Of a DNA stretch of 64,000 nt, positions 8,569 through 15,332 are shown piece after piece; the first letter of the stretch is position 1; the number at the start of each line of letters is the position of its first letter. Made by a program: the position numbers and the translations under genes. The stretch spans positions 62,001 to 126,000 of the forward strand of contig NZ_JBKBHX010000008.1 in assembly GCF_046299575.1 (NCBI RefSeq). Reading direction: 5' to 3'. The DNA comes from Thermaurantimonas sp046299575. GTDB taxonomy: Bacteria > Bacteroidota > Bacteroidia > Flavobacteriales > Schleiferiaceae. The notes below the pieces were generated by a model that had not been told where the DNA came from, searched no databases, and saw nothing but the letters and a program-made list of their open reading frames with translations.

Positions 8569-9150
8569 TTATTTTATGAGATTTGGAAAATATTTGAGAA
8601 TTTCAACCACAGTAGATCTTCTATCTGATGTGTTTGAGAGTTGAAGTTGATGCCGATTTTGTGGAGGTGATTGCCGGAGTCTTTCTGTAGAAGCTTTTGA
8701 GCACACTGTGCTTTTTTCAAGCCAGGTGGAAGCCATCCTTGTCAAGCTATTCAATCAGAATAACCCCTTCTGGTCCATTGTCATTTTGCTGCAATTTAAT
8801 CAGTTCGCTAAACTTTACCGATGGGCTCTGACCAGTAAGTGAGTGGCCATAGCTCAGAACTATGCGATCGAGTTCGTGGTTGAGGGCTTTTGAGAGCAAA
8901 ATCTCGCGATAGCCGATGCTGGCAAAGGGAATTTTAATGACCGGATACTCCTGAAAGTTCTACCTGTCGAAGATGAAAAGGCCCTCGAAGAGATCTCTTC
9001 TGCCCCGGAAGGGGTACTTAATGGCACTGAACAGAAATGACTTGCCAAACCTGCGCGGGCGTGAGGGGAAGTAATACTTGTGTAGGTGTAGAGCCTGTAG
9101 ATGTATAATTTTTTGTCCATATACACCTTAGAATCGTCTAACTTCACTGA
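8569..9150 (-). pseudogene. Decayed AAA-ATPase-like / PD-(D/E)XK nuclease family gene
   Basis: No intact frame exists, but the minus strand spells out in pieces the familiar Bacteroidetes AAA-ATPase-like protein (PF09820 type). First comes KVYMDKKLYIYRLYT, then after a frame change YYFPSRPRRFGKSFLFSAIK (the SRPRRFGKS nucleotide-binding hallmark), LFEGLFIFD, a stop, EYPVIKIPFASIGYREILL, and EGVILIE followed by another stop and LDKD, the Walker B-like region that normally reads ILIDELDKP. At least two in-frame stops and one frameshift are visible, and the C-terminal nuclease part is missing or unrecognisable. These genes are often mobile or multicopy; this copy is a relic, consistent with an abandoned accessory gene. 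Confidence 0.75.
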
Positions 9151-9345
9151 AGTCTAGAATGCTTATCAGGGATCGGGCGGAGTTCATTTCAGGAGGTTTT
9201 TTTGGAAAAGGTAGATTTATAGAATACTATGAGTTATCATAAGTAGCCTAAATAGTGAAAGTTCGTTTTTTGGAAATGTTTTGATCTAATGCTCGATTAA
9301 TGTTTTTGCGAACGATATTTTATGCATGCATAATATTTTTTTGTC

Positions 9346-9353
9346 TATTTTTG
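9346..9353 (+). promoter_or_regulatory. Candidate -7 element upstream of the FadN-type gene
   Basis: TATTTTTG fits TAnnTTTG and lies 31 bases before ATG 9385. No -33 TTG at the expected spacing, so support is moderate. A TGCATGCA palindrome sits just upstream (about 9322-9329). Confidence 0.4.
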
Positions 9354-9384
9354 ACCTATTCTTAATCGACACTTCTCATTGCAT

Positions 9385-11799
9385 ATGAATACACCAAAAA
9401 ACCGTTGGATTCGCAAAGTTGCCGTACTTGGCTCTGGTATAATGGGTTCTCGCATTGCCCTGCACCTTGCTAATGCAGGAATACCATCGTTGTTGCTGGA
9501 TATTGTACCCAGAGAGCTCACTCCTGAAGAAGAGAAAAAAGGATTGACTCTACAAAGCCCGGAAGTCCGAAATCGAATTGTAAATCAAGCGTTAGCCACT
9601 GCAGTTAAGAGCAATCCTTCGCCAGTATATTCTCAGCGCTATGTGTCAAGAATAACAACAGGCAATTTTGAAGACGATTTTCCAAAAATCAAGGAGTGCG
9701 ATTGGATTATTGAAGCTGTAGTAGAAAGACTTGATATAAAAAAGAGCATTTTTGACCAAGTAGAAAAATATCGCAAGCCGGGAAGTATCGTTAGTTCCAA
9801 CACCTCAGGTATTCCTATTCACATAATGGCCGAAGGAAGAAGCGAAGATTTTAAGCGAAATTTTCTCGGCACACATTTTTTTAATCCTCCACGCTATTTA
9901 CCTCTTTTAGAAATCATTCCAACCCCTTATACTGACCCGGCTATTACAGATTTTTTCCTACACTGGGGCGATCGTTATTTAGGTAAAACCACAGTACTGT
10001 GCAAGGATACGCCTGCATTTATAGCCAATAGAGTGGGAGTGTTTGGCATTATGGCGATTTTCCATGCCATTCGCGATATGGGCCTTACCGTTGAAGAGGT
10101 CGATAAACTTACTGGCCCAGTGCTCGGGCGACCAAAATCAGCTACCTTCCGCACTGCTGATGTAGTAGGTCTCGATACCCTGGTGCATGTAGCCAACGGC
10201 CTCTATCATGCTCTGCCTCATGACGAACAGCGTGAGCTCTTCCGTTTGCCCGACTTCATTCAGAAAATGATGGAAAACAAATGGCTGGGCGATAAAACTG
10301 GTCAGGGTTTTTACAAAAAAGTAAAGAATGCTGATGGTACTTCAATAATCCTAAGCCTCGATCTCAATACTTTAGAATACAGAGAACAGAAAAAAGCAAA
10401 ATTCCCGACGCTGGAGCAGACGAAGACGATTGAAAACCTCGCTGATCGCTACAAGGTACTCATAGCCGGGCAGGACAAGGCGGGAGAGTTTTATCGAAAG
10501 TCGTTTGCAGCCTTGTTTTCGTATGTAGCACATCGCATTCCTGAAATATCTGACGAACTTTACCGTGTAGATGCAGCCATGCGCGCGGGCTTCGGATGGG
10601 AGCACGGTCCTTTCGAGATTTGGGATGCTCTCGGTATTCGAAAAGGTATTGAGCTCACTGAATCACAAGGTTACAAAGTGCCTCAATGGGTAAAAGATCT
10701 ACCCGAAAAAGGAATAGACAAGTTTTATCAAACATCCGGAGGAACACAACAGTACTTTGACATACCGACTGCCTCTTTTAAAATCAGACCCGACCTCTCA
10801 GGAATCATCATTCTCGACCATCGTCGAAATACCTCTACCGTGTGGAGCAATTCCGAATGCTCAGTGATCGACCTTGGCGATGGGATTTTAAACATCGAGT
10901 TTCGCTCAAAAATGAATACCCTGGGATCAGGTGTTTTGGCAGGAATTAATAAAGGAATCGAACTTGCTGAGCGCGATTTTCGAGGGGTGGTCATTTCCAA
11001 TCAGGGAGCGAACTTCTCTGTAGGCGCTAACCTTATGATGGTGTATATGATGGCAGTAGAGCAAGAATATGACGAGCTAAATTTTGCCATCAAATACTTT
11101 CAAGACACAGTGATGCGCGTGCGTTACAGCCAAATTCCAGTAGTAGTAGCTCCTCATGGAATGACCCTCGGCGGAGGTTGTGAACTGGTGCTGCATGCCG
11201 ATGCTGTACAAGCAGCTGCCGAAACATATATGGGTCTTGTTGAATTTGGAGTAGGCGTGATACCTGGCGGAGGAGGCACAAAGGAGTTAACCCGTCGCAG
11301 CGCTTTGCGATACATTAAAGATGACATTGAATTGAATGTATTACGCGAATATTTTTACAAGATCGCGACAGCTAAAGTAGCCACTTCAGCTACTGAGGCT
11401 TTTGAATTTGGATTTTTGGTAGAGGGGCGCGATCGAATTTCGTTAAACAAAAACAGACTTATCTCAGATGCGAAAAATTTGGCCATTTCACTGGCTGAAA
11501 GTGGCTACGTAATGCCAACACGCGATAAGTTTAAAGTACTTGGCCGCTCAGCCTTGGGAATGTTTGCCGTAGGTATACATCAAATGGTTGAAGGCGGCTA
11601 TGCCACAGAATACGAAGCCCATATGGCCAATAAACTGGCTTGGGTAATGGCTGGTGGCGACCTTTCAGAACCTGCTCAAGTGAGCGAACAATATCTACTA
11701 GATCTTGAGCGCGAAGCCTTCCTACATCTATGTACCCAGCGAAAGACCCTTGAGCGAATCCAACATATGCTCAATACAGGAAAACCTTTGAGAAATTAA
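9385..11799 (+). CDS. 3-hydroxyacyl-CoA dehydrogenase / enoyl-CoA hydratase (FadN-type fusion)
   Basis: About 804 residues with two enzymes of fatty acid beta-oxidation in one chain. The N-terminal half is the NAD-binding 3-hydroxyacyl-CoA dehydrogenase: VAVLGSGIMGSRIALHLANAG (dinucleotide motif), SNTSGIPIHIMAEG and HFFNPPRYLPLLEIIPT. The second half is crotonase-like: FRGVVISNQGANFSVGANL and HGMTLGGGCELVLHADAV with the oxyanion-hole glycines. The order (dehydrogenase first) and length match Bacillus-type FadN rather than E. coli FadB. ATG 9385 is used; an in-frame TTG at 9379 is less likely. A partner thiolase and acyl-CoA dehydrogenase would be expected nearby but a terminator follows directly, so the gene seems to be transcribed alone here. 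Confidence 0.92.
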   Translation: MNTPKNRWIRKVAVLGSGIMGSRIALHLANAGIPSLLLDIVPRELTPEEEKKGLTLQSPEVRNRIVNQALATAVKSNPSPVYSQRYVSRITTGNFEDDFPKIKECDWIIEAVVERLDIKKSIFDQVEKYRKPGSIVSSNTSGIPIHIMAEGRSEDFKRNFLGTHFFNPPRYLPLLEIIPTPYTDPAITDFFLHWGDRYLGKTTVLCKDTPAFIANRVGVFGIMAIFHAIRDMGLTVEEVDKLTGPVLGRPKSATFRTADVVGLDTLVHVANGLYHALPHDEQRELFRLPDFIQKMMENKWLGDKTGQGFYKKVKNADGTSIILSLDLNTLEYREQKKAKFPTLEQTKTIENLADRYKVLIAGQDKAGEFYRKSFAALFSYVAHRIPEISDELYRVDAAMRAGFGWEHGPFEIWDALGIRKGIELTESQGYKVPQWVKDLPEKGIDKFYQTSGGTQQYFDIPTASFKIRPDLSGIIILDHRRNTSTVWSNSECSVIDLGDGILNIEFRSKMNTLGSGVLAGINKGIELAERDFRGVVISNQGANFSVGANLMMVYMMAVEQEYDELNFAIKYFQDTVMRVRYSQIPVVVAPHGMTLGGGCELVLHADAVQAAAETYMGLVEFGVGVIPGGGGTKELTRRSALRYIKDDIELNVLREYFYKIATAKVATSATEAFEFGFLVEGRDRISLNKNRLISDAKNLAISLAESGYVMPTRDKFKVLGRSALGMFAVGIHQMVEGGYATEYEAHMANKLAWVMAGGDLSEPAQVSEQYLLDLEREAFLHLCTQRKTLERIQHMLNTGKPLRN

Positions 11800-11822
11800 T
11801 TTCACTACTTTACAACTCAAAC

Positions 11823-11852
11823 AAAAGCCGCAGACTTCCCTGCGGCTTTTTA
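11823..11852 (+). terminator. Rho-independent terminator after the FadN-type gene
   Basis: An 11-bp stem (AAAAGCCGCAG / CTGCGGCTTTT) with a short loop and a T-rich tail, about 25 bases after the stop. Confidence 0.85.
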
Positions 11853-11928
11853 TTTGCAATTATCCCGAGATTTTTGCTGAGTTACTACCTTATTAAAAGC
11901 GAAATTTGTCAAACAATAGGGTATCGAG

Positions 11929-12807
11929 TTGAATAGAAATTTTTTTGATCTTAACCTGAAACTTAAAAACTTTCTTTCTAAACACAGTACTTTTTTTGTT
12001 ATACTCTTAGGGGTAACTATCTTGGTGATTTTTAACCATTTAAACCAAAAAGAACTACCCGGTGCGACTACGTACATCGAGGTAAAGCAGCTTCCCAGGA
12101 TCTACTTGGCCGATTCATCGAAACTAAAAGTTGAAATATTTCACCTCAATTCAAAAAATAAGAAGAACATTCCTCGAATACTCCAGGTAAATTTTCACTC
12201 GTTTAATTTTCATACCCCTTCCAATCGCTGGTATTTGACCAAAAACGATTTTCAGGAATTTCTGCGCGAGCATACTATAGTGCGCATTATACCTGATACT
12301 GTTTGGTTTAGCCCGTGGTTTTCAGCAGTAAAAAAATTACCGGTACGCCTTGACTTCGAAGTTCCTGAGCCCTTTGAATTAATAGATGCGCAAATTTACC
12401 CGGAACACATTCCACTTTTACATCGCGAAGCTAACGATTTGCAAGTTAAGGAAATACACTTGGGTACTCTTAAACTTAAGAGAGATAGAAGAATTCAAGA
12501 AGTGGAAATAAGGCTCAAACCTCACTTACCTGAGGGCACCGTTTCAAATGTGCAGATTATCAAAGTTTTAGCTGAAATCGGACAATGGAAACCTGAAAAA
12601 ATAACCTTAAGGCGCCGATTAAATGGAACATATTATGATTTTTCCTTATCGTTCGAAACTCCGGTAACCGATCTTTTAGATCAATTAGACAAGTGTATAT
12701 GGATTCGCCGTGTAGAGAACGTGGGTTTTAAGGCAGAATTACGCAATGGCAAAAAGTGCCGAAGAATTCGGAACTTAAAAATCTCATCAGTGAATGAAGT
12801 CAAGTGA
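11929..12807 (+). CDS. YbbR-like domain membrane protein
   Basis: 292 residues. One N-terminal membrane anchor (STFFVILLGVTILVIFNHL) is followed by an all-beta extracytoplasmic region with repeated short modules (for example LPRIYLADSSKLKVEIFHL and LPVRLDFEVPEPFELID), resembling YbbR-like domains. In Bacteroidetes a YbbR-like gene commonly lies just before coaE, as here. The frame contains no ATG near its start; TTG at 11929 is the only reasonable initiator before the membrane segment, so translation may be weak. It overlaps coaE by 14 bases. Biochemical role is unknown; in other phyla YbbR (CdaR) regulates the diadenylate cyclase, but no cyclase gene is in this window. Confidence 0.65.
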   Translation: MNRNFFDLNLKLKNFLSKHSTFFVILLGVTILVIFNHLNQKELPGATTYIEVKQLPRIYLADSSKLKVEIFHLNSKNKKNIPRILQVNFHSFNFHTPSNRWYLTKNDFQEFLREHTIVRIIPDTVWFSPWFSAVKKLPVRLDFEVPEPFELIDAQIYPEHIPLLHREANDLQVKEIHLGTLKLKRDRRIQEVEIRLKPHLPEGTVSNVQIIKVLAEIGQWKPEKITLRRRLNGTYYDFSLSFETPVTDLLDQLDKCIWIRRVENVGFKAELRNGKKCRRIRNLKISSVNEVK

Positions 12808-13426
12808 GCGACTTCCATACTGTGTGGGCTTAACAGGTGGAATCGGAAGCGGAAAAACTACTGCTGCCCAACTGTTTCGGCATCTAGGAGTACCCGTTTA
12901 TATAGCCGATGATGAGGCAAAAAGATTAATTGACTCAGACCCGGTTATTCGCAGAAATATCATTGCCCATTTTGGTACCGAGGCATATACTTCTTCAGGG
13001 CTTAATAGGCAGTATATAGCACAGAGGGTCTTTACAAATCCAGAAAAATTAGAATTGCTCAATTCACTTACACACCCAGCTGTGAAAGAGCATTTTAAAA
13101 AATGGATAACCCTCCAAAATGCGCTCTTTGTGATCAAGGAAGCTGCGATTCTTTTCGAGGCTGGCACCTATAGAGAATGCGATTTGATTATCAGTATCGT
13201 AGCTCCTGAAAACACACGTCTAGAGCGCATTCAAAGGCGGTCGGGTTTGAGCATAGAAGAAATCAAAAGCCGTATCGCGCGCCAATGGACAGATAAAAAG
13301 CGCCTTCAACTATCTGATTATGTGGTTTTAAATGATGGAAAACATTCACTTATAAAACAAATTTTACACATTTATGAAGATATTATCCGCCGAACAAATC
13401 CGGGAAGCAGACCGATATACTATTGA
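12794..13426 (+). CDS. coaE: Dephospho-CoA kinase
   Basis: 210 residues. It phosphorylates the 3'-hydroxyl of dephospho-CoA using ATP, the last step of coenzyme A synthesis in the cytosol. The P-loop VGLTGGIGSGKTTAA is at residues 11-25, followed by family motifs VYIADDEAKRL, HPAVKEHF, EAAILFEAG and the lid-type arginine-rich stretch ERIQRRSGLSIEEIKSRIARQW. It overlaps the YbbR-like gene by 14 bases and the next gene, nnr, by 53 bases in a different frame, so the three appear to be translated as one coupled series. The last residues (RRTNPGSRPIYY) are encoded inside the nnr start region. Confidence 0.93.
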   Translation: MKSSERLPYCVGLTGGIGSGKTTAAQLFRHLGVPVYIADDEAKRLIDSDPVIRRNIIAHFGTEAYTSSGLNRQYIAQRVFTNPEKLELLNSLTHPAVKEHFKKWITLQNALFVIKEAAILFEAGTYRECDLIISIVAPENTRLERIQRRSGLSIEEIKSRIARQWTDKKRLQLSDYVVLNDGKHSLIKQILHIYEDIIRRTNPGSRPIYY

Positions 13427-14879
13427 AAATGAGCCTATTGCTTCTATTGATTTAATGGAGAGGGCCATACACGCGTGGGTATCGGAGTATATACAATCGC
13501 CCTTTTTTGAATACAAAAAACCGATAACAGTACTCTGCGGCCCAGGTAACAATGGGGGTGATGGACTCGGTATAGCTCGAGCACTAAAAATTTTTCATCC
13601 TGTTTCGGTTTATGTTCTCCCCTCCGAAAAGTATTCTGCAGACAACACCATCAATCAAAAAAGAGCCCTGGAGGCGGGAATTGAACTATTTTCTATTCAA
13701 AAACCGGAAGATATCAAGGTAACAGGCGATGCTGTGATTGTGGATGCCCTTTATGGCAGTGGCTTGAGTCGACCTCTCGAGGGGTTAGCTGCCGAAGTTG
13801 TTCAATTCATTAATCGGCTGCCAAACAAAAAAATTGCCGTTGATATTCCCTCAGGCATGTTTGCCGACGATAACGACAACAACACATTAGATACAATCGT
13901 CTCGGCCGACTTGACAATAACCTTTCAATTGCCTAAACTTTCTTTTCTGATGATGCCCACGGGGCCTCTCGCAGGCGAATTGCGTATTGCTGACATTGGA
14001 CTCCATCCTGAATTTTTAAAAAATGTACCGACAAATCACTATCTACTTGAAAAAAGTGATGCAGCTAAGCTCTACAAGCCACGCAGTGCTTGGATACACA
14101 AAGGTCAAGCCGGTAGAGCACTGTTGATTGGTGGCATTGGCCATACTTCCGGAGCTGCAATTTTGTCGGCTACGGCTGCTCTGCGGGCAGGCGTAGGGTT
14201 GCTCTATGTGGCCTGTGGAACGCGGGCTGCACAGGCATTGCCCATCGCGCGGCCTGAGGTTATTTCTTTTGACTTAAATGAACTAAATATCAACGACTTA
14301 ATATCAGGCATTGAGCCTCATGCCCTTGCTATAGGACCGGGATTAGGTGCCAGTTCAGCAGCTGCCGAATTGCTTGATCAGATTTTGGAATACGACATTC
14401 CTACTGTGCTAGATGCAGATGCGCTCAATTTAATTGCCATGCATCGCTGGCAAAAACGAATTGGAAAACAGCATCTCATCACACCTCATCCGGGTGAAGC
14501 CACTAGGTTGTTTGGAAACAGTAAACCAATGGAATTTCATCGATCCTTGATAAGTTTTGTACAATCATCGGGCTGTACAGTAGTTTATAAAGGTAAATAC
14601 TCGCGCACATACACTCCTGAGGGTAACGTTTACTTTAACCCCACCGGCAATGCCGGAATGGCTACTGCGGGTTCGGGCGATGTGCTCACCGGAATTTTAT
14701 TGGCGCTTGTGGCTGGCGGATATTCTTTGGAAAATGCTGCAAAGCTCGGTGTGTACCTTCATGGGCTATCGGGCGATTTAGCATTGAAGTGGAGAGGCTG
14801 CGAAGAAGCTGTGCTCGCCAGTGATCTGTGCGAAAAGCTCGGAAATGCATTTGAAGTGTTGAAGAAGGAAGTTGAATAG
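13374..14879 (+). CDS. nnr: Bifunctional NAD(P)H-hydrate epimerase / ADP-dependent NAD(P)H-hydrate dehydratase
   Basis: 501 residues. The enzyme repairs hydrated, inactive NAD(P)H. The N-terminal YjeF/NnrE epimerase domain begins immediately with the family opening MKILSAEQIREADRYTIENEP and includes VLCGPGNNGGDGLGIARAL and VDIPSGM. The C-terminal NnrD (YjeF C, ribokinase-like) domain carries AIGPGLGAS, VLDADALNLIA, ITPHPGEATRL and the catalytic Asp in TAGSGDVLTGILLALVA. The start is well fixed by this opening even though it lies 53 bases inside coaE. The stop at 14879 is followed by the promoter region of rpmH. Confidence 0.93.
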   Translation: MKILSAEQIREADRYTIENEPIASIDLMERAIHAWVSEYIQSPFFEYKKPITVLCGPGNNGGDGLGIARALKIFHPVSVYVLPSEKYSADNTINQKRALEAGIELFSIQKPEDIKVTGDAVIVDALYGSGLSRPLEGLAAEVVQFINRLPNKKIAVDIPSGMFADDNDNNTLDTIVSADLTITFQLPKLSFLMMPTGPLAGELRIADIGLHPEFLKNVPTNHYLLEKSDAAKLYKPRSAWIHKGQAGRALLIGGIGHTSGAAILSATAALRAGVGLLYVACGTRAAQALPIARPEVISFDLNELNINDLISGIEPHALAIGPGLGASSAAAELLDQILEYDIPTVLDADALNLIAMHRWQKRIGKQHLITPHPGEATRLFGNSKPMEFHRSLISFVQSSGCTVVYKGKYSRTYTPEGNVYFNPTGNAGMATAGSGDVLTGILLALVAGGYSLENAAKLGVYLHGLSGDLALKWRGCEEAVLASDLCEKLGNAFEVLKKEVE

Positions 14880-14987
14880 TTAGTGTAAAATACAACATAA
14901 TTTTGAAAATTGTGATTTTCCGTGACTATCGGACATTAGTAAGCCAACTTTTAATTTCTCATAGAAAAATTAATTTTCAATCTAACA

Positions 14988-15025
14988 TTGTAGATTACAA
15001 TACTAAGACTATCTTTGCAGCCCGA
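14988..15025 (+). promoter_or_regulatory. Promoter of rpmH with shared TTTGCAGCCCGA discriminator
   Basis: A textbook Bacteroidetes promoter: TTG at 14988-14990, a 19-base spacer, then TATCTTTG at 15010-15017. The -7 box runs straight into CAGCCCGA, so the 12-mer TTTGCAGCCCGA (15014-15025) is identical to that at the tRNA-Asn and tRNA-Leu promoters in this window. The leader to the rpmH start is about 65 bases. Confidence 0.8.
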
Positions 15026-15088
15026 TTGAAAAAAGGGTTATTTGCACTGAAATTTGTTAAAAGACTCCGATCAAATATTCGTAAATAA

Positions 15089-15247
15089 ATGAAAAGAACA
15101 TTTCAACCATCGAACCGCAAGCGTGTAAACAAGCACGGATTTCGCAAGCGCATGAGCACTGCAAACGGTCGCAGAGTATTGGCTGCCCGCAGGGCACGTG
15201 GCAGAAAGAAACTTACTGTATCTGACGAACCATATTACAAGGGTTAA
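15089..15247 (+). CDS. rpmH: 50S ribosomal protein L34
   Basis: 52 residues, very basic: MKRTFQPSNRKRVNKHGF is the near-universal L34 opening, followed by RKRMSTANGRRVLAARRARGRKKL and a short acidic tail (SDEPYYKG) seen in Bacteroidetes versions. It is a small structural protein of the large ribosomal subunit. The gene has its own strong promoter and a strong terminator, so it is a single-gene transcript here, not joined to rnpA. It shares the promoter sequence TTTGCAGCCCGA with two tRNA genes, which fits growth-linked control of translation genes (inference). Confidence 0.97.
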   Translation: MKRTFQPSNRKRVNKHGFRKRMSTANGRRVLAARRARGRKKLTVSDEPYYKG

Positions 15248-15270
15248 TGCATAGTATTGATGAAATAACA

Positions 15271-15308
15271 AAAGGTGTTGCCACACGGTAACACCTTTTT
15301 TTTTATCC
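15271..15308 (+). terminator. Rho-independent terminator after rpmH
   Basis: A 12-bp stem (AAAGGTGTTGCC / GGTAACACCTTT, one G-T pair), a 4-base loop and nine or more T. Confidence 0.92.
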
Positions 15309-15332
15309 TTTTTTTTAAACAGTATTATAAAC

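Noticed and set aside
9322..9329. TGCATGCA palindrome upstream of the FadN-type gene
   Set aside because: Short and self-complementary by chance in AT-rich DNA; no second copy seen.
14903..15088. 61-codon frame ending just before rpmH
   Set aside because: It contains the rpmH promoter and leader and has no recognisable protein features.
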